Assembly (NCBI GenBank): GCA_902623005.1
Contig: CACNSC010000010.1
Coordinates: 1 to 64,000 of the forward strand
Origin: an uncultured Coxiella sp.
GTDB taxonomy: Bacteria; Pseudomonadota; Gammaproteobacteria; Coxiellales; Coxiellaceae
Length of the DNA stretch: 64,000 nucleotides
Reading direction: 5' to 3'
A program made the translations under genes and the position numbers. The notes beneath the pieces were generated by a model. The model made no database searches. It saw only the letters and a list, made by a program, of their open reading frames with translations, and was not told the origin of the DNA. Shown here in pieces: positions 29,422 through 38,659 of this stretch. The number at the start of each line of letters is the position of its first letter. Position 1 is the stretch's first letter.

Positions 29422-30099
29422 TTATTGCTTGCGTTTAATTTTTAGCCAAATCAAACCACCAAACTCATGAAAAATATCATTCGCTTTAGATAATGATATA
29501 GGCAGGATATTTATCCATAGTGGAGACTCATTTCGAGAAAATAAACACGGGGCAGCTTTTGGTCTCAATTCATGTTGTACAAAGATTCTCATTGCACGTG
29601 GAATATGTATGGCCGATGTAACGAGAAAAAAACTCTCTCTTCCAACAAAAGATTTGACAGTAGTGGCCTGCTGTAGTGTATCTAGAGACTGTGGAGCAAG
29701 ATTGATTGATCCCTCTGGAATGCCTAGAAATTTTGCAAGCAAGTCCATGCCCTTAACTTCTTCGTCATGGGCATAATCAAAATCACCACCAGTTAAAATT
29801 AGCTTCAGGGGTCGACCTTGTTTAATGATAGATCTTGCAATTGATGCAGCATAACATGTACGTCTTAGATCAGCTCCGAGCACAACAATGGTATTAGAAT
29901 TAGCAAAGGGGAATTTAATTTCTGGATACTTCGACTCGATAAATGAAGCGATGAAATTCGTGAATAATGATGTACTAAAGCAGTAAAGAATAATGATTAA
30001 GGTATACTTAGCGATAATGAAAATCAATAAACTTGTGAGCGAATATAGCAAGAAAAGAATACAGTAAATCATAAAAAAGATGGGTAACGGTAACATCAA
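29422..30099 (-). CDS. YdcF/ElyC-type DUF218 membrane protein
   Basis: A 225-residue protein. The first ~60 residues carry two membrane helices and the rest is a DUF218 domain facing the periplasm. The family signature is clear: 'NTIVVLGADLRRTCYAASIARSI', 'LILTGGDF', 'PQSLDTLQQA' and 'FFLVTSAIHIPRAMRIF'. SanA/ElyC/YdcF relatives are linked to envelope and undecaprenyl-phosphate-dependent processes (family knowledge). It converges with the flippase gene (46 bp apart), which suggests a shared role in surface glycan work (inference). Confidence 0.85.
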   Translation of the reverse strand: MMLPLPIFFMIYCILFLLYSLTSLLIFIIAKYTLIIILYCFSTSLFTNFIASFIESKYPEIKFPFANSNTIVVLGADLRRTCYAASIARSIIKQGRPLKLILTGGDFDYAHDEEVKGMDLLAKFLGIPEGSINLAPQSLDTLQQATTVKSFVGRESFFLVTSAIHIPRAMRIFVQHELRPKAAPCLFSRNESPLWINILPISLSKANDIFHEFGGLIWLKIKRKQ

Positions 30100-30243
30100 A
30101 TGACTGAATAGATATTTGATTAAGAAACTCTACTTCATGATAGCTACTATTAATAAGAGATCTGTCTATGTTAACATCATCGGATATCGAATATAATATT
30201 AATAAGACTAATTAGCCTACTCTATCGAAGTCAAAAAAAAATT

Positions 30244-31383
30244 ATGAGTATTATCATATTATCAGGAATAGCTATCTTTTCTACTTTACTGTATCTGCAC
30301 ATCCAACATACCCTAAACAAAACCAAATATTTAAAAATTATCTATTGCAATTGGACAACTAATAGATATAAGAACCGATGTTATGCCAAAGGAGAAGTTG
30401 AGCTTTTTAATACATCAAAAAAAAATATCTTTGTCACGGATATAGATCTCACAACTGAACTAATGACTAACCCGAGGAACAGAGTAGATGTAACAATAAC
30501 AACAACGGCTAACAAAGAAAAAAAAAATTCCCTAAGGAGATTGGAAGCGACTATTATTGAACCCAATAAAAAGCTTTCACTGAGCATTCATTTATCAGCG
30601 ATGACCAGTAATGATATAGACGTCAACTCGTTCTACATTTCAGCTAGATGCCAAATCTACGGATGGTTCGGTTATCATTATCAGGTGTTGAATTGGGTGG
30701 TTACTGAAGGAAAGCTGAAGTCACCTTCGACTATTGAAAATTCAATGAATCACACAAAAAATCCTATTCCCATTAAAACACACATCCTTGGCGTTACCGA
30801 TGATCCGATTGATACCATTGACCATTATACAAAATCAATTAGACAGCCAGATGACACGATCATACTCAGCGAAAGTGCTCTTGCTATCATGCAAGGAGAA
30901 TATGTACTCTTCGAAAATATTGATGCCTCACGTCTAGCGAAAATTATTTGTCAATTATTCGGAAACTCAAGTAGTTTCTCATCAGCGATAGGAATTCAGA
31001 CACTGATTAATAATGCACACCCTGTTCGTATTGTTTTTGCAGCCATTATTGGAGCAGCACTCAAACTACTTGGTATTCGCGGTGGATTTTATATCATTGC
31101 TGGAAAAATGTCCTCGACTATTGATGATGTTACTGGTTCATTACCACCCTATGATAAGTCAATTGTATAAGGCCCAATCAATGCCAGCTCATTCGCAAAG
31201 CAAATAGAAAAACGATTACAATGTCAATGTGCTGTTGTTGATTCTAATGATCTAGGCAACGTTAATATTATTGGTAAGAGTGGAAATATCGACAAAAAAC
31301 ATATAAAAAACATCCTAACTTCAAATCCTGCTGGAAATTCAAATGAAAAAACTCCTATAGTCATTATAAAGAGAAAATATTAA
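30244..31383 (+). pseudogene. Membrane-anchored F420-0:glutamyl-ligase-like protein split by one stop codon
   Basis: Residues 1-22 form a membrane anchor, about 30-170 a beta-rich accessory region, and from about 178 a domain of the F420-0:gamma-glutamyl ligase family (COG1478/PF01996): 'THILGVTDDPIDTIDHYTKS', 'IILSESALAIMQGEY', 'ASRLAKII', 'GIRGGFYIIAGK', 'IDDVTGSLPPY'. A TAA at 31168-31170 interrupts the family motif V-L-G-P; the next 70 codons continue in frame with 'GPINASSFAKQIEKRL' and 'AVVDSNDLG', so one base change (TTA to TAA) explains it. Without readthrough the product ends at 308 residues and lacks the conserved ND motif. Relatives join Glu to F420 or folate (FolC2); no F420 gene is nearby. 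Confidence 0.75.
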
Positions 31384-31513
31384 CCAATCTGATCAGATTC
31401 AACCGAGTCAATTTTAGTGACAAATTATCACGATACATATACTGGATAGAATCTAATGTATTAATTATTATAAAATACAGCTAACTAAAATTAATAAAAA
31501 AAAGGATTTTTAA

Positions 31514-32602
31514 GTGCGTACTCACACACCATATTTCACCTATGATAAAAAAAAATTAGTCGAGCGCATAAGTTTTTTTAAACAGTTTTTACCTAATGTG
31601 TCTATCACATATCCGGTGAAGTGCAACCCGAATTTACAGCTACTGAGAGACCTATGGAGCCAGGGTATCAAGAGCTTTGATGTAGCATCACTCGGCGAAA
31701 TGGAAATTGTAAAAAATCTTCTTCCTACAGCCAAACTTCATTATACGAATACCATTAAATCGCATCATTCCATCAAGAAAGCCTATTACGACTTCAATAT
31801 AAGGCATTTTACAATTGATAGTATTGATGAGTTGTACAAAATTACCAACACAATTTCTGATCAGAACGGCCTCATTATCCATATAAGACTGCGTACACCG
31901 CATGATAATGAAAAATTCAACTTTAATCATAAGTTTGGTATATCGATCGATCATGTTAAAAAGCTCATACATATTGCAAGTTCTGCTAAACATAAAATAG
32001 GATTAAGTTTTCATGTTGGCTCTCAGTGTACCTCAACCGATTACTATATAGATACTATCAACCAAATTGAGCATCTACTTGTTGATAATCCAGACACTAT
32101 TAAATATGTGAATATCGGAGGCGGATTTCCAGTGGCATATGATGAAAATGACACTTTTGATCTTCAAGAGATGTTAGCCACAATTCATAGTAGGTTAATG
32201 GATATAAGAAATAAATTTCCAGATATAGTTTTTTTATCTGAACCTGGAAGGTTACTTGTTGCCGAAAGCTTTACGCTTGTAACGACTATTCAACATCGTA
32301 GAAATCAATACTTATATCTCGATGACGGAGCCTATGGACATCTTCATGATGCAGCATTTAATCAACAAGTTTATCCAATACATCCCTTATCTAATAAGCG
32401 ATGCCTTAGCACTGTGTATGACTTATTCAGTTTTTTTGGACCTACCTGTTGCTCTAAAGATTTTATAAAAGGTCCCTATCGTCTACCTAAAAATATTCAG
32501 GAAGGGGATAGGATTTTGTTTAAGAATATCGGGGCCTATAGCCTTACCATGGCTACTACTTTTAATGGATTTTCAGAAGATAGTCAGATTATCAACGAGT
32601 AA
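31514..32602 (+). CDS. Ornithine-decarboxylase-like PLP enzyme with altered substrate motif
   Basis: A 362-residue fold-type III PLP decarboxylase (Orn/Lys/Arg/DAP decarboxylase group 2). PLP-binding Lys is in 'YPVKCNPN', followed by 'FDVASLGEMEIV', 'FHVGSQC', 'NIGGGFP', 'SEPGR', 'LDDGAYG' and the C-terminal 'IGAYSLTMATTFNGF'. The catalytic Cys of the 'GPTCDS' motif is kept, but the following Asp, which binds the distal amine of ornithine, is Cys here ('GPTCCSKD'). It may therefore act on a different amino acid or be less specific. The start is GTG behind aaaagga. It lies 130 bp after the interrupted ligase-like gene on the same strand. Confidence 0.88.
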   Translation: MRTHTPYFTYDKKKLVERISFFKQFLPNVSITYPVKCNPNLQLLRDLWSQGIKSFDVASLGEMEIVKNLLPTAKLHYTNTIKSHHSIKKAYYDFNIRHFTIDSIDELYKITNTISDQNGLIIHIRLRTPHDNEKFNFNHKFGISIDHVKKLIHIASSAKHKIGLSFHVGSQCTSTDYYIDTINQIEHLLVDNPDTIKYVNIGGGFPVAYDENDTFDLQEMLATIHSRLMDIRNKFPDIVFLSEPGRLLVAESFTLVTTIQHRRNQYLYLDDGAYGHLHDAAFNQQVYPIHPLSNKRCLSTVYDLFSFFGPTCCSKDFIKGPYRLPKNIQEGDRILFKNIGAYSLTMATTFNGFSEDSQIINE

Positions 32603-33567
32603 TATTACTTACAGCATCACGGAATAACCTAATCAGCTTTCTATATCTGTAACATTTTCGAAAAAATTACAAAAATATCATTAATCGATCATCATCAATC
32701 TCAAATAAAACGACTAGAAAGAATATCAAACAACCCTATCAATCGGTATACACACCAGTTTTAGACGATAAATTACCAGCTCAATAGACAACAAGCATGG
32801 CTGAAGATCAGCGTCCAACTACCCACATATGGTCATAAAAAGCGTTACCTATAAGATTTCCAACATAAACTCCGCCTATGAATTATAAATCATACTATTT
32901 GATAACTTTAATATACTCATGATTGAAGTTACTCAAGCTATTACGAAGATAAAAGGAACTGAATATCAAGAAAGACTTAGCAATGCAACCAAACACGGTA
33001 AAAAATCAAAAGAAAAAAATCATCACCACAGGTTGTAGCATTGCGAATCGCATGCGCTGCCATTGATCGACCAGAATTCTAGCGCCGCCCAAATACCGTC
33101 ATGCACAAAGTTTCCAATTCAATAGAAGCGCAATCAAGATTCATTTATATGAAAAAAACTAGCCACTAAAACTCAACCATTAGTGAAATCTAAACTTATA
33201 ATGATCCCTTTTACAAGCCAATATAATAGATAATTCTAATAGAGAATGTAACAGTATGGTAAACCTAGCTATTGACTTAAAAAGAAGCATCTATAAAACA
33301 TGAAAAGGAAAGTTTTCGCAGTCGTTCGATACAGAAGACAGTGATCTTAACTCACTCATATTGACGCTTTCCGCTGATATAGTTGATAGATATAAATTAG
33401 TACTATTGGATAAAGTGATATAAATTTTTCATTTCATCAGCTTTAACAGTCGATAAACACAAGCGTGTAGATGGTGAGGCGGTTACAAGGTAGATGAACG
33501 ATTATTCATAGACAAAATATCGATTTAGAATTAGAATTGCGGATTATGATAACTATAAGGAATTGTT
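32603..33567. other. Long intergenic region with decayed sequence
   Basis: 965 bp without a convincing gene. It includes the second copy (about 32918-32944) of the segment also seen near 27882, here opening a 40-codon lysine-rich frame ('MIEVTQAITKIKGTEYQERL'). Other short frames are broken by stops. No RNA gene was recognised. Confidence 0.45.
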
Positions 33568-33870
33568 ATGGCTATTAAAAAATCACCTTCTCTGAAAAGA
33601 GCGGAGACAAAACTAAAAAAACTTCAAAAAGAAGTCAAACTCACTGAAAGACGCATTAAGCAATTAACCGCAAAAGATGAAAAAGCAGCTAAAGCTGCAG
33701 CAAAAAAACCAGCTAAGAAAAAAACGAAGCCCGCTTCGAAGAAAAAGTCTTCAAAAAAAACCACGAGCAAAGTTTCGGCTAAGAAAGTTACCCCAAAGGC
33801 AAAAAAAACCACTACTAAGAAAATAGCTTCAAAAGCAAAAAAAATGACTACTAAAAAAGAAACTGCATGA
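33568..33870 (+). CDS. Histone H1-like lysine/alanine-rich DNA-binding protein
   Basis: A 100-residue highly basic protein. The first ~40 residues are a charged helix ('AETKLKKLQKEVKLTERRIKQL', likely coiled coil). The rest is a low-complexity tail of Lys, Ala, Thr and Ser with repeats of the type 'AKKTTTKK' and 'ASKAKKMTTKK'. This resembles the C-terminal tails of eukaryotic H1 and of bacterial H1-like proteins (Hc1/Hc2 of Chlamydia, Hq1 of Coxiella, AlgP), which compact the nucleoid. The start has a taagga ribosome-binding site. Its stop overlaps the next gene by ATGA, so the two are co-translated. Confidence 0.82.
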   Translation: MAIKKSPSLKRAETKLKKLQKEVKLTERRIKQLTAKDEKAAKAAAKKPAKKKTKPASKKKSSKKTTSKVSAKKVTPKAKKTTTKKIASKAKKMTTKKETA

Positions 33871-34523
33871 CTGTATTGAGAGACTCTAGTCCTCCAGGAG
33901 AATTAGTATCTGCTATTCGAGATATTTACACACCCGCTAAATTGAACGTGACAACTGAGCCACGTCGAGAAACGGATCCTCGAGGATTAGAGTATCACTC
34001 GTGCTGGTTTGAACTAAATGGTTCAACCGTTGCATTTAGAAAAGCAAAAACGACACCGGACAGGCCCGGGCATTTCGTTACACTCTGGAAACGCCCGAAT
34101 GCAGGCTCTGAAATTATGCCGTTTACCAGTACTGATAAGATGGATTATGTGGTGGTCAGTGTTAATAGCCTAGGACAGTCTGGAAAGTCCTATCGTGGAC
34201 AGTTTATTTTCAATAAACAAGTTTTAATCAATCACGGTATAATATCCCAAGATACAAAGCCTGGAAAACTCGCATTTCGAGTGTTCCCTCCTTGGAGCGA
34301 GAGCATTGCGCACGAGTCTATTGTCGAATCACAAAAGAAATCTTTAACCATTAAAAAATTTCAGCACATGTCAAAATCAGCCATGCAAACGCAAACTTGG
34401 CAACTCAGGTACTTTCTTCCGATTGCAGCCGATGGGACAGCTAATGTACTACTAGTTCAGAAACTCTTTGGTGAGGGCTCATTGGCTATCCCACAGACCA
34501 TTGATCTTTCTCATAAGTCATAA
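33867..34523 (+). CDS. MepB family protein
   Basis: A 218-residue protein matching the MepB family (PF08877): 'LEYHSCWFELNGSTVAFRKAKTTPDRPGHFVTLWKRP', 'DYVVVSVN', 'YRGQFIFNKQVLINHGI' and 'LAFRVFPPWSE'. MepB was named from a Staphylococcus operon with a drug pump, but its biochemical role is not established. About 50 extra residues follow the usual end ('VESQKKSLTIKKFQHMSKSAMQTQTWQLRYFLPI'). It starts inside the stop codon of the histone-like gene (ATGA), an association I do not know from elsewhere; a DNA-related job is possible (inference). Confidence 0.85.
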   Translation: MTVLRDSSPPGELVSAIRDIYTPAKLNVTTEPRRETDPRGLEYHSCWFELNGSTVAFRKAKTTPDRPGHFVTLWKRPNAGSEIMPFTSTDKMDYVVVSVNSLGQSGKSYRGQFIFNKQVLINHGIISQDTKPGKLAFRVFPPWSESIAHESIVESQKKSLTIKKFQHMSKSAMQTQTWQLRYFLPIAADGTANVLLVQKLFGEGSLAIPQTIDLSHKS

Positions 34524-35200
34524 AGATCCTCAGCTTTAAACTGCCATCATTAGAAGCGGTAATATGCATCTCATAGGAGAAAAGTCATAAAAATTCACCA
34601 CTAACAAAGTAGTACTGAAAGCAAAAAATCTGCTCAAAAATCAAGATGGATAGTAAAAGAAAAGACTAACAACTAATCAAGTCGACCAAAAACATGATCA
34701 AAACTCAGTTTTAATAACACCTCACAATCGAAAGTTTCGAGTGTAGCAGCGATTCTCTATGGCTATTTACAAGCAAATAAAGTTTCATGATCTATTCAGT
34801 TCTTGGATGATAGAGACGAAGAGAAGTCAGAGGCATCAACACTATCAAAGACCGCGCCTAAAAAAGTACTGACTTGATTGGTCGTATTATCATTGGATGA
34901 ATATCGACCTATATTATTAATCAAAAAGACCTCCTAATGAGAATTTTATAAGCAATGCATTCAAATATTATTGAATTTCGTACTTTTTTAAATCAAAAAA
35001 ATGGTTTTTGTTGGATTAATGGGTTTAATTCCCGTAGTATCCTCGGGCAGTACAGTAGTAGATCAGGTGACTGATAACCACTTGGTCGGTGGCTCAAATT
35101 GACCCCAAAGAGCTGCCCTAAATATTCTATTAATAAGACACACAGCAACAATCCTTGCTTTAGATATCCACCGTTACCATAGTAAATACAGGAGATAAAC
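34524..35200. other. Intergenic, no gene seen
   Basis: 677 bp without a supported gene. A few short lysine-rich stretches (about 34610-34700) read like decayed coding sequence in alternating frames. Immediately before 35201 is the ribosome-binding site caggag of the outer-membrane protein gene. Confidence 0.45.
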
Positions 35201-35743
35201 ATGAAAAAAACTCATCTAATGTCAACCCTTGCAGCCTGCTTATTATCTATTACATGTATGAATTCCCAGGCAGATGAAACCACCACACAGAAAGACTTCA
35301 AAAAAATTAATATCGAATGGAATGTACTACCCACTGCTTTTGGATACCTTTCAGGTAATATCAGCTATCGAACAAATAACGCATCTGCTATAGGTATTAA
35401 CTTTGGAAAGAGCATCAGTAATAATAACGATGACGAATATTACAATATTGGCGTTGCATACAGCTATGCCTTAGATGGTGACTACACCAGTAGCGGCTGG
35501 TTGATAAAACCTACTATAGGATATGCTCATTACAAAAGTGAAAATAACAATGAAAGTGACAGCGGTGTCTTTACCTCCCTCTTATTCACCTACAAATGGC
35601 AATGGGATAGTGGTCTGAACCTCCAGCTTGGTTTTGGACCGATGTATTATTCTATTAAATATGACAACCAATGGGATACAGATGATAGCTTAAATAGCGG
35701 CATATCATTATCGGGTGAGTTTGGATTAGGTTATAATTTCTAA
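35201..35743 (+). CDS. Outer-membrane beta-barrel protein
   Basis: A 180-residue exported protein. It has a signal peptide (residues 1-24, ending 'NSQA') and then alternating hydrophobic/polar strands rich in Tyr, Gly, Asn and Ser, with about eight predicted strands and a terminal Phe ('GEFGLGYNF'), the classic signal for BAM-dependent insertion. This fits a small eight-stranded barrel of the OmpX/OmpW or DUF3575 type. No partner gene is adjacent and its function is unknown; such proteins often serve in adhesion or surface stability. Confidence 0.82.
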   Translation: MKKTHLMSTLAACLLSITCMNSQADETTTQKDFKKINIEWNVLPTAFGYLSGNISYRTNNASAIGINFGKSISNNNDDEYYNIGVAYSYALDGDYTSSGWLIKPTIGYAHYKSENNNESDSGVFTSLLFTYKWQWDSGLNLQLGFGPMYYSIKYDNQWDTDDSLNSGISLSGEFGLGYNF

Positions 35744-36070
35744 TTGTAACATTTACGACACGACAAATAATATCCAGCACCTTTGAGGCCAAGCCGTCTT
35801 GAGGGTGCAGAATAATGAGAACTTTTCGTAATATTTCATTATTGGACACTCATACATAAAATAATTGCCTAATACAATGCATCATCCATCCACACTGCGA
35901 TTGGTATATTTTGTAATGCATTAGACATGATCAAACCTTAATGCAAAAAAACATAAATAAGTAGGTTTAAATTAGACTAGGAGGTAGTAACAATAATAGC
36001 CAGAATGATCATAAAGAACGATCCGGTCTAGCATTATCACTGTGTGGAATTTCAGAAATGTTTTGACCAG
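35744..36070. other. Intergenic with a dispersed-repeat copy
   Basis: 327 bp with no gene. The right part (from 35991) belongs to repeat A, which recurs at about 40617-40748. Confidence 0.5.
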
Positions 36071-36120
36071 TTAGGGAACCATGAAAACAATAAAAAATGC
36101 TGTTGATTCGTGAGAATACC
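35991..36120 (+). repeat. Dispersed repeat A, copy 1
   Basis: About 130 bp that align almost without gaps to 40617-40748 (roughly 80% identical by eye). The copy spans the last ~16 codons of the minus-strand gene at 36071-36511 plus 80 bp downstream of its stop. The matching minus-strand end 'FFIVFMVP' appears in copy 2 as 'FFIVIMVP', so the repeat derives from a duplicated gene. Confidence 0.75.
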
Positions 36121-36511
36121 GCTGAGTCATGATGCTTTTCTCGTAATTCACAATCCAAATAATGCCTGTTAGAACATTCTCCAGAGTCGCTAAAAAATTG
36201 CAAAAAAGATAAGTATATTTTTTTGATTTAAGTTCATCTATATTAACCATTCTATTGATGTATTCTGTAATTTCTTTTCCAAAGCTATCTATTACTCTTG
36301 ATTCATAATTATTTCTTATAATATCAATAATAGTTTGGGTATGATCAATTGATAGCGTAGAAAAGATATCAATAGTAGAGATAAGCTTACCCATATTATC
36401 TTTTCCTAAAATAATTATTTGTTTTTCCTCGTCAGTTAACCGTTCAGTTTGTAAAATTAATTCGTAATATGTCTTTGTATAGGCATGGCTGGTCATATTT
36501 TTATCACGCAA
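36071..36511 (-). CDS. Hypothetical protein, member of a locally duplicated family
   Basis: A 146-residue soluble protein, mostly helical ('YYELILQTERLTDEEKQIIILGKDNMG', 'IIRNNYESRVIDSFGKEITEYI'), with a hydrophobic C-terminal segment. No family recognised. The 3' end and downstream flank recur at 40617-40748, where the rest of a second copy has been lost. That suggests a gene once present twice in this island. There is no strong ribosome-binding site; a Met six codons in is an alternative start. Confidence 0.55.
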   Translation of the reverse strand: MRDKNMTSHAYTKTYYELILQTERLTDEEKQIIILGKDNMGKLISTIDIFSTLSIDHTQTIIDIIRNNYESRVIDSFGKEITEYINRMVNIDELKSKKYTYLFCNFLATLENVLTGIIWIVNYEKSIMTQRYSHESTAFFIVFMVP

Positions 36512-36940
36512 TTTAGATCCACACTCAAATACTTTTGTGAAGCATGGTTTATATTCGAGTAAGTTCGTAATTTTATTTATTCCATCATACTCTAATATTT
36601 CTTTTACTTTTAAATTTTAAAATCACAAAAACAGATAGACACGAGAAAAACTGCCGTCAAAGCCACTTATTACTAAATACATAAAAATAACATACATTAC
36701 TGCGATGCATTTTAAAGCATCTATATGTCAAGAATACTGTGAACTATTACGTTTCTCTGCTATAACAAAGCGCAGATAGTAACATATAGCTATTTTTACA
36801 CAGAAAATTTATGAGCGTCATAACCTAAATTATATCGCTCACCTTACAACCATGCAAAAGCTATCAGACAGCTTCTATTACATGACTGTAAATTTAATGC
36901 AGTTGCATTATAATCATGCATCACAATGTGAATACTTACC
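36512..36940. other. Intergenic with palindromic element
   Basis: 429 AT-rich bp between two minus-strand genes. It holds one copy of the 28-nt palindromic element (36813-36840) just past the 3' end of the ThDP enzyme gene and nothing else I can support. Confidence 0.5.
36813..36840. repeat. Palindromic element B, copy 1 (likely terminator)
   Basis: A 28-nt imperfect inverted repeat with arms beginning GAGCG and ending CGCTC. The following ~34 bp ('accttacaaccatg...agctatc') also match copy 2 at 40343. It lies about 100 bp past the stop of the ThDP gene, so it may end that transcript. Confidence 0.55.
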
Positions 36941-38659
36941 CTAAAGATTGGGAAATTGTGCTAAACTTTTATAGCGAAAGTTTTTTCCGATAATCTGGTT
37001 ACAGTCAACTGGGACTTCGACGAGGATAGAAGTGGATGACTTATCATAAGACATCGCCATAATTTCGCTTAAATTAGATAAATCAGGCATCAGAGAGACA
37101 GCTCTCCATCCAAACCCTCGAGCAACGTGAATCAAGTTGATAGGCTCTAAAAATTCATGATAATGATATGATTCACTATCATTAATCATATGATTACATC
37201 CATCATGAATGATAGATAACTCGCTATTATTCATAATAAACAATGTGATATTTAGGTGGCGAGATTCAGCTAAAGAGCCACCGTATAAGCGAAAACATCC
37301 ATCACCTGAAAATAAAAAAACTTTGCTGGTAGAATTAGCAATTGCTGCACCGACAGCGATGCCAAAGGCACCTCCCATGGCTGATCCGTGATTTGAAGAA
37401 TAAAAACGAATATTTTTATTTGGATTTTTTAAAATAGCCTGTCGATCGCGATAAGCAATACACACATCCTCAAAAGCGAGGCTATTTGGCATAAACTGGG
37501 AGTCGAGCTGTCTATAAAATTCAATCAGGTCAACATACTGCTTTGGATTACTGCAGCTATGGGTATGGAGATCATCTAAAAAGTTATCAAAGTGTGCATG
37601 CTCAGAAAAAGAAATTGTCTTAGTTAATTCTAAAAAGCGATTCAAGGTATCACTAATAGAACCAAATATCTGAGTGACGTGTTCGTCAAACAGGTGATCA
37701 TAAGAGCCATCTATTTGGCCATAGGCATTGGAATATTGAGAGATATAAAATGCCCTTGCCTTTGGGAAATGTTGCATGTTAATTGCATACTCACCAACAT
37801 CAACACCCAAGCATATGATAAGATCATTACAATTAATACTTTTCCATGCAGAGTATGCAGCATCATTTGCACCCAACATAATGTGCCCAAGATTACGCTC
37901 ATTAGTTAGAGTTGCTGTGTTATCACCATTAACTGTATAAATAACATCAGCATCTATTTTATTAATAAATGAAGAAAATAAAACCGTATCTAAATTTGTG
38001 ATACTTGTTTCAGTGCAACAAAATACGACTACACGTGAATTACCATTGAGACTTTCGAGTACATGTATCAACTCTTCAAGTAAATCATCATTCGGAGGGG
38101 CCAGTTTATGATCAGAAATTGAGTATTTTTGATAATCCGGTATACAAAGTACTTCAGGTCGAAAAAAAATCATAACTGGGCGGCAATTGATAATCGCTTT
38201 ATGGATGCCATCGAAAATATCAATGTACGAAGATTCAGAATCTATAACAAAAACATCTTCGTGAGATTCTTGTTTAAATCGCGAAACCATATTCATGCCA
38301 TGAGAACTAACATCTTGGATGGGGTAAGTATCTGTGGCAGCTTCTGATGAGAGTGATAAGAGATATATTGCAGGTATATTCATAAAACGAGCATCACTAA
38401 TACCATTGCTGACAAGATGTTGCGCAGCACCTGTTGTTGCTACACAAGCGGCAATACGTTGAGTAGATAGATAATAACCTAAGGGTGCAAAGCCTGCTGC
38501 ATACTCACTCAAATTATAAAATCTAGGACTATGTTTATTTGAAAGATGATAAGGAGGAATATATTTTAAAAACTGTATTAAACCACCGCCATTAACACCA
38601 AAATAATCAGTTACACCAAGATTAGATAGAAATTCAATAAAGCGTTGATTAAAATCCAA
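36941..38659 (-). CDS. Stand-alone thiamine-diphosphate enzyme (acetolactate synthase/decarboxylase superfamily)
   Basis: A 572-residue three-domain ThDP enzyme. The N-terminal Pyr domain has the activating Glu in 'YNLSEYAAGFAPLGYY' (about residue 52), with 'CVATTGAAQHLVSNGI' following. A central Rossmann-like domain comes next, and the C-terminal PP domain has the metal/ThDP motif 'GDGCFRLYGGSL...FIMNNSEL'. The catalytic residues are intact, so it is probably active. No acetolactate-synthase small subunit is present and the sequence is divergent from IlvB. Phosphonopyruvate, benzoylformate or indolepyruvate decarboxylase-like or carboligase chemistry are all possible. The start is TTG, supported by gagg six bases upstream. 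Confidence 0.85.
   Translation of the reverse strand: MDFNQRFIEFLSNLGVTDYFGVNGGGLIQFLKYIPPYHLSNKHSPRFYNLSEYAAGFAPLGYYLSTQRIAACVATTGAAQHLVSNGISDARFMNIPAIYLLSLSSEAATDTYPIQDVSSHGMNMVSRFKQESHEDVFVIDSESSYIDIFDGIHKAIINCRPVMIFFRPEVLCIPDYQKYSISDHKLAPPNDDLLEELIHVLESLNGNSRVVVFCCTETSITNLDTVLFSSFINKIDADVIYTVNGDNTATLTNERNLGHIMLGANDAAYSAWKSINCNDLIICLGVDVGEYAINMQHFPKARAFYISQYSNAYGQIDGSYDHLFDEHVTQIFGSISDTLNRFLELTKTISFSEHAHFDNFLDDLHTHSCSNPKQYVDLIEFYRQLDSQFMPNSLAFEDVCIAYRDRQAILKNPNKNIRFYSSNHGSAMGGAFGIAVGAAIANSTSKVFLFSGDGCFRLYGGSLAESRHLNITLFIMNNSELSIIHDGCNHMINDSESYHYHEFLEPINLIHVARGFGWRAVSLMPDLSNLSEIMAMSYDKSSTSILVEVPVDCNQIIGKNFRYKSLAQFPNL

Noticed and set aside
33040-33130. Locally GC-richer patch in the empty region, checked as a possible tRNA or small RNA
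   Set aside because: No T-loop consensus, acceptor stem or other recognisable RNA fold by eye.
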